Positions 54,084-63,364 of a stretch of 64,000 bases of DNA are shown in pieces. Position numbers and translations under genes: made by a program. The notes below the pieces were generated by a model. That model worked only from the letters and a program-made list of their open reading frames with translations, searched no databases and was not told the DNA's origin. Location: positions 2,472,308-2,536,307 of the forward strand of contig CANKZG010000001.1 in assembly GCA_947488435.1 (NCBI GenBank), written 5' to 3'. Within the stretch, counting starts at the first letter, position 1, and the number at the start of each line of letters is the position of its first letter. Source of the DNA: an uncultured Flavobacteriaceae bacterium (GTDB taxonomy: Bacteria; Bacteroidota; Bacteroidia; Flavobacteriales; Flavobacteriaceae).

Positions 54084-56426
54084 TTAGTTTCTGCTCAAAA
54101 TAAATTCTCTTGCTCTTTGAATAAAATCCTGATTACTATCTTCTGAATTTAATAGGAAGAAATAACCAATAGCACGTTCCAATTGCATAGAAGCTAATAA
54201 ATAATTGTAATTGGCGGTAGCACTTGCCAATTGTGATTGTACATAATTAGTTTGTGCATCAATAAGTTGAATTAACGGAACAGCACCCTCACTATAGGCA
54301 ATTTGGGTTAAATCCAAACTTTCTTTAGCTGTTTCTTCAGCTATTTTAGAAATTTGAATGTTGGCAATTTCATTGGTCAAGTCGAGTACAAGGGTATTGA
54401 TATTAGTATCAATATTTAAGTCAATGTTACTCTTCTGAACGTTCAGTTGATCTTCTTGAATCTTTGCTGTTTGCTTGTTGATATTTCGTTGGTTTTGTCC
54501 AAAGATCGGGAGTGATACATTTAGTCCAAAATTATAGACACCATCAGGAGCAACAGGAACTCCAGGGGTTGGAGTGGAGCCAGCTCCTGACTGCGATATA
54601 GCTAGATTATATTGCCCTTGAAGCGCTATTGTAGGTACAAATCTTCCAGCGGCATTCAATCTGTAATTTCGTTGAGTAGCCTCTAAATTATAACCAATAT
54701 TCTTTAATTCTGGAGCATTTTTTTTAGCTTCAAGTATCAAAAAATCAACAAGGTTAGGTCTTAATTTTGGATTGTCTAAGATCTCTAAAAAATCCTGATA
54801 TTGATAATTGGAAAATAAACCTTCCGAGATTACGGCATCTTCTACATCAATCTCCAAATCAATAGGATTGTTCATCAATTGGTTGATTGTATAGTACGCT
54901 TGATTTAACTGATTTCCTGCTTCAATTAAAGTCTGCATATTTTGTGCCATTTGACTTCGAAAGCGAAGTACATCGGACTTTCCAGAAGCACCTGCTTGAA
55001 AATTTTGTTCCGAGATTTCGAGATTCTTTTTTGTCACTCCTAAATTTTGCGCTTGAATTTGAGCATTGGCTTTCAAAATCAAAGCATTGAAATACGCTAC
55101 TGAACCATTTAGAATCGCATCTAACTCTGCTGCATTGAAAGTTTCTTGTTGTGCTTTCTGTATATTTTCTTGAATTGTAATGCCCGCTGCTGCATCTTCA
55201 GAATAAATAAGTTGTCGTAATTCTACACTTCCAGAAGTTGAAAACTCTGGATTTGAACCGCCTGATATTTCTGCAACACGAGGGTCGATATATGTCCCTG
55301 TGGTTGCTGCCGATACATTTGGCAGAAAATTACTTTTAGCTATTTTTAAGTCCTGAAAACTTAAATCGATATTTTTGCGTTCCGCTTCAAGCCCCAAATT
55401 ACGATCTATTACTCCATTCATAATGTCAAGTAGGGAATAAGAATCTTCAGAAATAAAATTACTTTCGCCCCCAATAATATCAATACTACCTAGCATACTA
55501 TATCGTAGAGGAAACTTAATTTCCTTTGCAGTATTAAAATTAAGGGAAAGTCTATTTTTATATTCTAATAACATAGGTAACTCCGAAGGATTTACACCGT
55601 TTATTACCGATTCTATATTCAAAGCTATCCGTCTAAAAAACTGATCTATATTTGATTCAGGTTGATTGGTGGCAAGAATCCCTTTATCCACATCTTGTTT
55701 TCTGTTGGCAGAAAAGGAAGGTAATTGCTTTTTATTAATGATGGAAATCAAATTCCTGAAAGCGGACTCAGACAAATCAAAACCTCCGGCTAGATAAACA
55801 GCATCAATATCTTTGACCAAGCCCGAAATATCTCCATCTTTTGGAAGTTGAATCAAAGTATATGTAGCATTTTTATCTGCGAAATAACTGTCAAAAAGTT
55901 CTTTGATTGGTAATGCTTCAGGAAGGAAGTCGTCTACTAGAATTCCTACTTTTTTATAGTCATAAATCGTATTAAAAGCATCTAAATCCTTAGAGTAGGA
56001 GAGGGGGGCAATGATATAGGCGATGTTGTTTACTCCAGAAGTTTTTTGACCTTCAGGTAGCTTAATAAAATCACTATTAACGGAACCAAAAACGATTACA
56101 GGTTTAGCATAATTCTGTTGCTGGTAAAGTGCTATGTTATTAATTACTCCAAAAGCTAAGATGATATCCACTTCACCTGATTCTAAAGTAACATAATTGG
56201 CTTTTGCCCTATCCAAATCATAGCCATTGGCCAAAGGATCTTGAAAAATGATGTCAGCATCTTGACCCATTACAGCACGAATCTCAGCTTTAAGCTGTTC
56301 TAATAATTGCTCATTCTTTTTAGGGGTTTCATCTGCCAGTATCCCTATAGTTACAATTTTTCGATTTTGTGAGAATCCAATTACAGTTATTGATAATAGA
56401 AAAAGAAGAAGTATTGTTTTTTTCAT
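54084..56426 (-). CDS. TolC-family outer membrane factor fused to an ABC-type substrate-binding domain
   Basis: From the preferred ATG at 56426 the product is 780 residues (807 from the upstream ATG at 56507). A signal peptide (KKTILLLFLLSITVIGFSQ) is followed by a domain like the ABC substrate-binding family of PF04392 type (about 20-310: VTIGILADETP, DIILAFGVINNIALYQQQ, AVYLAGGFDLSESAFRN). A TolC/OEP domain then fills the rest of the protein, with two helical repeats (LRQLIYSEDAAAGI, DVLRFRSQMAQNM, SLPIFGQNQRNINKQT). It forms the outer-membrane channel of the RND system. The added domain could sense or capture substrate. It is first in the operon. Confidence 0.86.
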   Translation of the reverse strand: MKKTILLLFLLSITVIGFSQNRKIVTIGILADETPKKNEQLLEQLKAEIRAVMGQDADIIFQDPLANGYDLDRAKANYVTLESGEVDIILAFGVINNIALYQQQNYAKPVIVFGSVNSDFIKLPEGQKTSGVNNIAYIIAPLSYSKDLDAFNTIYDYKKVGILVDDFLPEALPIKELFDSYFADKNATYTLIQLPKDGDISGLVKDIDAVYLAGGFDLSESAFRNLISIINKKQLPSFSANRKQDVDKGILATNQPESNIDQFFRRIALNIESVINGVNPSELPMLLEYKNRLSLNFNTAKEIKFPLRYSMLGSIDIIGGESNFISEDSYSLLDIMNGVIDRNLGLEAERKNIDLSFQDLKIAKSNFLPNVSAATTGTYIDPRVAEISGGSNPEFSTSGSVELRQLIYSEDAAAGITIQENIQKAQQETFNAAELDAILNGSVAYFNALILKANAQIQAQNLGVTKKNLEISEQNFQAGASGKSDVLRFRSQMAQNMQTLIEAGNQLNQAYYTINQLMNNPIDLEIDVEDAVISEGLFSNYQYQDFLEILDNPKLRPNLVDFLILEAKKNAPELKNIGYNLEATQRNYRLNAAGRFVPTIALQGQYNLAISQSGAGSTPTPGVPVAPDGVYNFGLNVSLPIFGQNQRNINKQTAKIQEDQLNVQKSNIDLNIDTNINTLVLDLTNEIANIQISKIAEETAKESLDLTQIAYSEGAVPLIQLIDAQTNYVQSQLASATANYNYLLASMQLERAIGYFFLLNSEDSNQDFIQRAREFILSRN

Positions 56427-56641
56427 TTTCAACATTTTATGATTTAAATATAGTGTATTTGAATGAAGGGTTAAGTTGATATTAAGAAATGAAAATGAGA
56501 AAAGCATTTAATTTTGAGTTGAAATCAGTTGTTCTTATGTAATAGCTCTGAAAAACGAAAGTTTTGCAAAACCTGAATATTCCAAATCGTTGAATTAATG
56601 TCTGTGATCATTGCTGGCATCTCGAATTTGTAATAATGTAT

Positions 56642-57181
56642 TTATAGTACTTCAGTAAATTCTAATTTATTGGGCAAGACAGCTACTAAAGCGTCGAAAT
56701 TTTCTGTTCCCATCTGCGTTTTATGTGCAACAAAGGTGATGTATCGCTCCATAGAAACATCAATAAAAACACTATCACGAATAATGCGATACCCCTGCAG
56801 TGCTTCATATTTATAAATCAATTCCATTTTATGATCCTTATACTTGAATTCATTAGGAGAAAACTCCCAAATAATAGATGGTCTATTAGGTTTGGAATAA
56901 TTGATAACCTCATTTTCTATACCCTTCATATACTGGGATTTTAGTTTTAAATATCCAAAGGCAAAGCGAATGGATACCACCAATAAAGCAATGCCAATAC
57001 CAATAAAATAATATCCAATCGTGTTTCCTCCATAAGCCGTTATAACACCAATTAATGTCAATAAAGCGCTCCAAACAATTATTGCATAGTTCCATTTCTT
57101 TTTTATGGACCATAGATCATCAAAATTCAATTGGTATTCTTTTCGAAAAAGGGTTGCGTCAAAATCAATTTCAAATTTCAT
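56642..57181 (-). CDS. YcxB-like membrane protein
   Basis: The 179-residue protein has a soluble N-terminal segment, two transmembrane helices (about 30-50 and 55-75) and a C-terminal YcxB-like PH-fold domain (WEFSPNEFKYKDHKMELIYKYEAL then DSVFIDVSMERYITFVAHK). The function of this family is not known. The gene stands alone. Confidence 0.65.
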   Translation of the reverse strand: MKFEIDFDATLFRKEYQLNFDDLWSIKKKWNYAIIVWSALLTLIGVITAYGGNTIGYYFIGIGIALLVVSIRFAFGYLKLKSQYMKGIENEVINYSKPNRPSIIWEFSPNEFKYKDHKMELIYKYEALQGYRIIRDSVFIDVSMERYITFVAHKTQMGTENFDALVAVLPNKLEFTEVL

Positions 57182-57469
57182 GATGCTGTTTTGATAGTAC
57201 TAATTCACATAGGTAATAAACCTCATTAAGCTATAATCTTTTATACCCTAAATCAACACTTTAAAGCTAAAGGAAAGGTGTGTTAATTATTCTATGTAAA
57301 TTTATTTCCCTATGCTATGGATTGATTATCACTTTAGGTCATTAAATCAATTTTAGTTGTTGTTCGATGCATAAATCAGGGAATACAATTAAATTTCATT
57401 TGGCAAAAAATCAAAATGAACGTAAAGCATGGTATTCAAAAAAAACTAACTGCTATTAACTAATAACCT

Positions 57470-58480
57470 ATGAGATATTTAAGTATAATTATTTGTTTAT
57501 GTATGACTGTTCAAGTTGTATCCCAAGATTTATCACAACTCTACGAGGAGGTAAACCCAGCGGTGGTGGTCATCTTCACACAAGAGAAAAAGTTAGAAAA
57601 AAAGGCTGGGACAACTCAATTAGTTCGTTCTCAGAGTTTGGGATCAGGGTTTTTGATTTCTGCTACTCAAGTGATAACTGCAGCTCATGTAGTTGATATT
57701 GCGGAGTTATTATTTGTTCAGTTTACAGATGGTAAAATTTTAGAAGCTAAAGTAGTTTCTACTTTTAAGGATTCTGACGTGGCTCTTATTGAATTGTTGA
57801 CTCCAAAAGAGAATCCTGTAATTGTAAAATTAGGAGATTCAGATACTCTTAAAGTTGGGGAACAAGTGTTTGTGGTTGGCGCCCCTTTTGGTCTTGCACA
57901 TTCGTTATCATCAGGTTATGTTAGTGGTATAGTAAAAAATTCGGAAAGTGCAGATCTCTTTTCTAAAAGCGAGTATATTCAAACAGATGCCGCCATAAAC
58001 ACAGGTAATTCTGGCGGCCCTATGTTTAACCTTAAAGGAGAGGTTATGGGAGTTGTTAGCCACATTAAATCCGTAAACGGAGGGTTTCAAGGAATAGGAT
58101 TTGCTGCGAGTAGTAATATTGCTAAAAAACTGTTGTTAGACCAACAAGTATTATGGACTGGAGCTGACTTGCTTCCTGTATACGGAAAAAAAGCCAAAAT
58201 GCTAAATATTCCTCAACAAGCAGGTTTATTGGTGCAAATTGTGGTACCTACCTCTTTGTTTGGAAAAATGGGACTTCGTGGTGGAGATGTAGAAGCTATT
58301 ATTGATGGTAATAAATTAATTCTTGGCGGAGATATTATTCTTGCTTTTAATGGAATTAAATTTGACTTTTCTGACGAAACTTTAAATGAATTAAGTGCAA
58401 TGGCAAGCGCTCGAAAGGAAGGAGATCCATTAGTTCTGAAAGTGCTTCGACATGGAAAAATAATTGAATTTAGGAATTAA
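57470..58480 (+). CDS. HtrA/DegP-like periplasmic serine protease with PDZ domain
   Basis: The 336-residue protein has a signal peptide (cleavage near VVSQD), a trypsin-like domain with the triad His (VITAAHVVD), Asp (SDVALIEL) and Ser (NTGNSGGPMF), and one PDZ domain (about 240-330: AGLLVQIVVPTSLFGKMGLR, then GDIILAFNGIKF). HtrA proteases remove damaged envelope proteins. It is shorter than DegP, which has two PDZ domains. The gene is monocistronic. Confidence 0.9.
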   Translation: MRYLSIIICLCMTVQVVSQDLSQLYEEVNPAVVVIFTQEKKLEKKAGTTQLVRSQSLGSGFLISATQVITAAHVVDIAELLFVQFTDGKILEAKVVSTFKDSDVALIELLTPKENPVIVKLGDSDTLKVGEQVFVVGAPFGLAHSLSSGYVSGIVKNSESADLFSKSEYIQTDAAINTGNSGGPMFNLKGEVMGVVSHIKSVNGGFQGIGFAASSNIAKKLLLDQQVLWTGADLLPVYGKKAKMLNIPQQAGLLVQIVVPTSLFGKMGLRGGDVEAIIDGNKLILGGDIILAFNGIKFDFSDETLNELSAMASARKEGDPLVLKVLRHGKIIEFRN

Positions 58481-58569
58481 GAGGTATCACCACTATTTTT
58501 CAAAACCATTATAAACGATTACAATAAAGATCGTCATAATATTCCATGTAATCCTCGAAAAATAAACAA

Positions 58570-60396
58570 TTATAGTTTAGGCATTTTTGGAAGCATCAAT
58601 TCCTTTTTTTCATGAAACTGTTCCATATTACTAAGGATGTTATTTAGTAGTTTAAGTACATCAATAATATAGGGTCCTTTGTTGAGCATTACACATTCTG
58701 ATTGCAAGGAATTTATAGTATCAGTGATTTCGGACCGAGAGGGAAGCCCATTTTTTGCAAGACTTTCCAAAACTTGGGTAGCCCAAACTACTGGGATATG
58801 AGCGGCTCCACATAATGCCAGAATACCTTCTTGTGCCTTTCCAATACCATCCCAACCCGTTTCTACTGCCAAATCTCCTCTTGCAATCATAACACCAATA
58901 TGTTTAATTTGCATGGCGGCAAGTAGAATATCTTTTAAATTATCAAAACCAAAACGTGTTTCTATTTTAAGAATTACGTTTAGTTTATTAACAACGTCCC
59001 ATTTTTCCAACTCCTGAATTAATTCCTCCACATCATTTGCAGAATTCACAAAGGAAAAGTTTACAATATCTGCATGTTTTGCAACAAACTCTAAATCTAT
59101 TTTGTCCTTGGTTGTGAGGCCACTAATTCCAAGATTTGTAGTTGGGAAATTCATTCCCTTTTCAGCTTTAAGTTTTGCCCCTTTTTCGGCGGCTCTGGTA
59201 ATACGAACTTTCATATGATCTGGCGAAATAATGTCAATAAGACCCTCGATCTTGCCATCATCGAACAAAATGGATTCTCCTTTTTTCACATTATCAAAGA
59301 TCTCAGGAACCTGACAGGATATGTGTGCCATTTCAATCAATGCTCCAGTTTCTGAATATTGAGCTGGGTTACCCAAATTATTTGATTTGTTAATGATTAG
59401 ATAATCTCCAGTTTTTAATAATAGATACTGTTCAATTTGCGGCAGTTCTCCTACGATACCATCTCCATTTTCATATTGCAATACAGTACCCGTGTTTACG
59501 TATACAGTTTTTTTACAATGTAAATGTACTTCGTCATTGGATGTAAATACTACTTTTACTTTTCTAATCTTGTTTCGTGTGTCCGTTATTCTTAATGTAT
59601 CTCCAACGCTTAATTTTTTAAACCACGCTTTGGAAACGGATAAACTATTTGGAGGCGAATTTTTTGTTATTTCCGGAATAAGGATAATCGTTGCGGGATT
59701 CAAAATAGTACCAATTACATCGCGTTTTGGACTAAACTTTCTGACCTTAGGCCCAGGGGTTATATGGCCTGTTCTAATTTTTGGTCCTGCAAGATCCATG
59801 GCAACTTTTACATCTTTGTTCAGTTCTATTGCGGCTTTTCTAACATTGTTAATGATTTTTTTCCAAATTTCAGGTCCATCGTGTGCACAGTTAACTCGGG
59901 CACAATTCATTCCATTAAGAACCATGCTATAGACCATTTGATAATCAAAAGCGGCTTCCGTAGGTTGGGTAACCATAATGCGTACACGTCTCCCTTTTCG
60001 TTTACCAAATAATGCTTTTGTATGCGTGTTAAGTGTTTTTTTTCCTTTTTTAATGGAGACACCTGGTTTTGATAACCTACTGGGATCTTCTCCTAACAAT
60101 CGATACAAATTAAATCTTGTTTGCAGTAAACTAAATAGTAAATGTCCTTCGGCATTAGCTAATCGGGTAAAGCCTAGGTTTTGAAGTCGTTTTTGGATAT
60201 TTCGAAGATCAAAGGTTCTAAAGGTCGCATAATGAATTAAGTTTTGAGCACTCTCTTGGTATATTTGATGTATTCCACCCAATCGGGTTTCCTCATCTTG
60301 TTCGTTTAAATATATTGCTTCAATAATAGCTTCAATGCTAGTAATTAATCCTTGGATTTTACCTTCTTTCCTGTACTCTTCTTTATTATCTTTCAT
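58570..60396 (-). CDS. Pyruvate kinase variant with N-terminal extension
   Basis: The 608-residue protein has an N-terminal helical extension of about 135 residues and then a pyruvate kinase core. Visible are VLNGMNCARVNCAHDG (NxRxN region near residue 160), AMDLAGPKIRTGH near 202, a large B domain (about 215-350), NVILKIETRFG (Lys and Glu of the active site), GVMIARGDLAVETGW and WATQVLESLAKNGLPSRSEI. The usual C-terminal allosteric domain is missing; the protein stops soon after the core. It should convert PEP and ADP to pyruvate and ATP, but the Ser after the first motif is Ala, so activity may differ. Confidence 0.82.
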   Translation of the reverse strand: MKDNKEEYRKEGKIQGLITSIEAIIEAIYLNEQDEETRLGGIHQIYQESAQNLIHYATFRTFDLRNIQKRLQNLGFTRLANAEGHLLFSLLQTRFNLYRLLGEDPSRLSKPGVSIKKGKKTLNTHTKALFGKRKGRRVRIMVTQPTEAAFDYQMVYSMVLNGMNCARVNCAHDGPEIWKKIINNVRKAAIELNKDVKVAMDLAGPKIRTGHITPGPKVRKFSPKRDVIGTILNPATIILIPEITKNSPPNSLSVSKAWFKKLSVGDTLRITDTRNKIRKVKVVFTSNDEVHLHCKKTVYVNTGTVLQYENGDGIVGELPQIEQYLLLKTGDYLIINKSNNLGNPAQYSETGALIEMAHISCQVPEIFDNVKKGESILFDDGKIEGLIDIISPDHMKVRITRAAEKGAKLKAEKGMNFPTTNLGISGLTTKDKIDLEFVAKHADIVNFSFVNSANDVEELIQELEKWDVVNKLNVILKIETRFGFDNLKDILLAAMQIKHIGVMIARGDLAVETGWDGIGKAQEGILALCGAAHIPVVWATQVLESLAKNGLPSRSEITDTINSLQSECVMLNKGPYIIDVLKLLNNILSNMEQFHEKKELMLPKMPKL

Positions 60397-60629
60397 GGAT
60401 TAAAGTTGTATTGATTGGTTATTTGATCTATGTTAACATGATCTGTTTTTGAAAGTTAGATTATTAACAAATAAAAGATAAAAACCTCCAAAAGCCTAAA
60501 ATAGAAATACTGTTATCAAATGAACTATCATATAAGACAATATTATTAAGGTAAAACTTATTTAATGATAACATAGTGATCTAAATAGTATTGGAAAATC
60601 AAGTAAATAGCGCATTCAGTAAATGTAAT

Positions 60630-60953
60630 TTACTCCTGAGTTACTAAACAATTGAGTTCTACTATTTTACCCACCATACAAATACTACCCATACCATCCA
60701 TTGTTTTGTAACTAAGATGCACCAAAAGCCCTTCTTTTTTTTGAACTTCTGTGAATGAATCGAAGTTTAGGGGTTGTAACTTGTCTCCGTTTTTAAGTTC
60801 TATAACCCATCCACAGCCGTCTAAACCATTTAAATTTTTAATTACCCCCAATTCCCCATCGGGACATTGTTTTTTTGAAATACAACTTACAAGTATGAAT
60901 AAGAGAGTTATCATTACCCCAAAAGAGTTTCTAAACGTCCATTTTTTTTCCAT
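60630..60953 (-). CDS. Small hypothetical lipoprotein
   Basis: The 107-residue protein has a lipoprotein signal (ITLLFILVSC, Cys24) and a small beta-rich mature part with DGCGWVIELKNGDKLQPLNF and VHLSYKTMDGMGSICMVGKI. The four Cys in the mature part could form disulfides in the periplasm. I do not recognise the family. Confidence 0.65.
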   Translation of the reverse strand: MEKKWTFRNSFGVMITLLFILVSCISKKQCPDGELGVIKNLNGLDGCGWVIELKNGDKLQPLNFDSFTEVQKKEGLLVHLSYKTMDGMGSICMVGKIVELNCLVTQE

Positions 60954-61225
60954 GATTGATTGTTGTAGTTTCTTAAGTTTATGATCGCTATAATTTCACT
61001 ATTGAGGGAAATTATAGAAAGAATTAATACTAATTAGAATATTTGAGGGCTAGGATGATTGAAAACGTTAAGCAAGATACAACTTTAAAAAAAACGAATG
61101 ATTTATGGAGTCTTTTACACAGTTAGATGAAAATTAAACGGCATAAAGTTATAGCATCTTTAGAGCCTTTAGCTGTCTTACTATTTTTTTATGGTATATT
61201 TATGTGTTCTGAAAAATTAGAAATC

Positions 61226-61639
61226 ATGCAAAAAAGATATTTCGGTTTAATAGGGATTATGATGATACTTTTATTACAATCTTTTGCTCCGAAAGCTTCT
61301 GCTCTTGTGGTTGATGATGAATGGAAACTTTTAGGAATTACAACGGTAAAAGGGAGTTTAGATGAAGATGAAATTAAAGTGCCTTTTGGAAAAGGACCAT
61401 TTCGCTTTGTTAAAATAAAAGTTAGTGAAGCCCCCTTGGAAATGAAAAAATTTACAATTCATTTTAGAAATGGTGGTAAGCAGGAAGTTTTTGTAAGGAA
61501 AACTTTTCTCAAAAACACGGAATCAAGACCTATTGACCTTAAAGGAGATAAACGCTATATTAAAAAAATAGTTTTTCAATATAGCCAGAAAAAGAAATCA
61601 GGAAAAAAACCTTTTGTTGCGTTGTTGGGAAAAGAGTAA
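61226..61639 (+). CDS. Secreted DUF2541-like protein
   Basis: From the preferred ATG at 61226 the product is 137 residues with a signal peptide (MQKRYFGLIGIMMILLLQSF, cleavage near ASA); the frame extends upstream to 61127 but the extra part looks unlike a leader. The mature part (WKLLGITTVKGSLDEDEIKV, FRFVKIKVSEAPLEMKKFTI, RPIDLKGDKRYIKKIVFQYS) fits the DUF2541 pattern of a small periplasmic beta-sandwich. Function unknown. Confidence 0.7.
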   Translation: MQKRYFGLIGIMMILLLQSFAPKASALVVDDEWKLLGITTVKGSLDEDEIKVPFGKGPFRFVKIKVSEAPLEMKKFTIHFRNGGKQEVFVRKTFLKNTESRPIDLKGDKRYIKKIVFQYSQKKKSGKKPFVALLGKE

Positions 61640-61723
61640 TGTAAAACAGATCGTATTCTAAATCACATTCGCTACTACTTAACCCAGTAGTTTTGTTTAT
61701 TATTACTCCTGAAAATAATTTTT

Positions 61724-61750
61724 AAACTCATCGTATTTGATGAGTTTTTT
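61724..61750 (+). terminator. Terminator of the DUF2541-like gene
   Basis: AAACTCATC and GATGAGTTT form a 9-bp stem with a six-base loop, ending in TTTTTT. The remaining DNA to 62074 holds no gene that I can support. Confidence 0.85.
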
Positions 61751-62074
61751 AATTTATAGATACTCCATCCCATTTTTAACTTGACCAAAACAACTTCTTT
61801 TCATTTGAAACGGTCAAATATAAAAATGAAGTAAACCGAATGAGGACTGAATTTTAATCCTCGAGATAGGATAAAAAAGAATAATAACATCAACAATTAT
61901 GGAATCCTAACCGCAATTGATTTACTTATTTGTGAGAGTTCTGCGTGCCTAATGTTAATTCACTTTCATAAAAAGGCGTTCTACCTTTTAATATGGTCGA
62001 TTCACTTAGAATGACTCAAAAAAAGATTTGAGCCATAAATACATTTGTCCTATAAATCATTAAAAACGTGGATC

Positions 62075-62245
62075 ATGAAAACAATAAGCACAATTTTTGT
62101 AATCGGAATTTTCATCTGCTTAATTACATCTTTTGAAAGGAAATTAACTTCTAATTCAAGTGAAGAATATGACAATTTGTATTCTACTTCAGAGCAAACA
62201 GAGTTAAGCTTAGTAGAGGATACAAATACAGAAAACAACTTTTAA
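62075..62245 (+). CDS. Small secreted peptide-like protein, unknown
   Basis: From the ATG at 62075 the product is 56 residues: a hydrophobic N-terminal helix (TISTIFVIGIFICLITSF) and an acidic, Ser/Glu-rich tail (EEYDNLYSTSEQTELSLVED). It could be a membrane-anchored or exported small protein. It is followed 27 bases later by another short gene on the same strand. No family is recognised. Confidence 0.5.
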   Translation: MKTISTIFVIGIFICLITSFERKLTSNSSEEYDNLYSTSEQTELSLVEDTNTENNF

Positions 62246-62272
62246 AATAGAACACATAAAAATTTAGAAATC

Positions 62273-62503
62273 ATGAAACGACATAAATTAAGAACTCAGC
62301 AGGGTAACATTAGTGGCTTTGGAATAGGCCCAATAACGGATGATAACGAAGTTATAAAAGGTGTTTTTAGAATAATTAATGGAGGCAAAAGATTTTTTAG
62401 CAGAAGAAACTTTTTCAAAAGCTTTAGCCAGCAAAAGTCGATGAAGGAAAGTTATAAAATAATAGAACTGATGTATAATGAAAATACATTTTTATTTATC
62501 TAA
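62273..62503 (+). CDS. Small hypothetical basic protein
   Basis: The 76-residue product begins MKRHKLRTQQGNISGFGIGP and has a basic middle (GGKRFFSRRNFFKSFSQQKS). There is no signal peptide or membrane helix. It lies between two envelope-type genes with short gaps (27 bases on each side), which supports a shared operon. I do not recognise it. Confidence 0.45.
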   Translation: MKRHKLRTQQGNISGFGIGPITDDNEVIKGVFRIINGGKRFFSRRNFFKSFSQQKSMKESYKIIELMYNENTFLFI

Positions 62504-62530
62504 AGAGAAAATCACTTAAAAAAAGAAATC

Positions 62531-63175
62531 ATGAGAAATATAACAATTGGAATTGGGACGATAATAATTACTGGTTTTTTACTTAGTTGTTCAACGGTTA
62601 AAGTAACAGATTCTTGGAGAAATTTAGAAACCTTAGATCTTTATGAAAAAAACATTTTGGTAGTCGGTAAGACAGAAAACAAAACTACTCGGATACGATT
62701 TGAAAAAGATTTGGTTTACAATTTAAATAGCAATGGATACTGTTCTTTTGAAAGCTATATTAAGTTTCCGCTGTCAGACCCGATGGAACAGGTTGAGGAA
62801 AATAGCATACCTAAAATCATAAAAAATCTAAGAAAAAACGATATTGATGTTGTAATTATATCACAATTAGTCGATTCCAGAGAGTATACGAGAACTATAA
62901 ATACCGGGGGAGATATGTATTATTTGAATTCGTTCCCATACAGGTACCGTAGATATAGAAGTTTTTATGGATACAATCAGTCGTATTATTCATATAATAG
63001 TACAACACAAGTTGAAGGTATTACTTATATTCTAGAAACACTTGTTTACGATCTCACTAGATCCCCAAAAGATCAGTTAATTTCGGTTATAACTTCTGAA
63101 GTTGACAATCCAAAAACATTGGGAACTACTTCGAAGGATTTTTCAAAAAGTATCGTTAAAAATATAATGAAATAG
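62531..63175 (+). CDS. Hypothetical lipoprotein
   Basis: The 214-residue protein has a lipoprotein signal (IITGFLLSC, Cys20). A mature domain follows, with KVTDSWRNLETLDLYEKNIL, KTTRIRFEKDLVYNLNSNGY and a later IDVVIISQLVDSREYTRT. A Tyr/Arg-rich loop (FPYRYRRYRSFYGYNQSYYS) lies near residue 140. The start resembles the general DUF4136-like layout of envelope lipoproteins, but the family is uncertain. It is the last gene of a three-gene run, with a terminator after it. Confidence 0.65.
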   Translation: MRNITIGIGTIIITGFLLSCSTVKVTDSWRNLETLDLYEKNILVVGKTENKTTRIRFEKDLVYNLNSNGYCSFESYIKFPLSDPMEQVEENSIPKIIKNLRKNDIDVVIISQLVDSREYTRTINTGGDMYYLNSFPYRYRRYRSFYGYNQSYYSYNSTTQVEGITYILETLVYDLTRSPKDQLISVITSEVDNPKTLGTTSKDFSKSIVKNIMK

Positions 63176-63198
63176 GTTTTGGTTAGTTTTGAGATTGG

Positions 63199-63238
63199 TG
63201 AACTGCCGAAGAGACAAAAGCAAACTTTGGCAGTTTTA
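63199..63238 (+). terminator. Hairpin after the lipoprotein gene
   Basis: AACTGCC (63201-63207) pairs with GGCAGTT (63229-63235), with further partial pairing inside (GAAG/CTTT) and a short T run after the stem. A moderate terminator. Confidence 0.6.
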
Positions 63239-63364
63239 TCTCGCTTATTTGGAATAAAAATCAATAGCAATACTGATGTTTGCGATCTCGATAGATAAAC
63301 TAAGAGAAATCTGTTACATTCGTAATAATATTAACGCTCCATTTCGGAGCTATTTTATTGAGTT

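Noticed and set aside
61127-61225. N-terminal extension of the DUF2541-like gene from the ATG at 61127
   Set aside because: The start at 61226 gives a clean signal peptide; the longer form would bury it.
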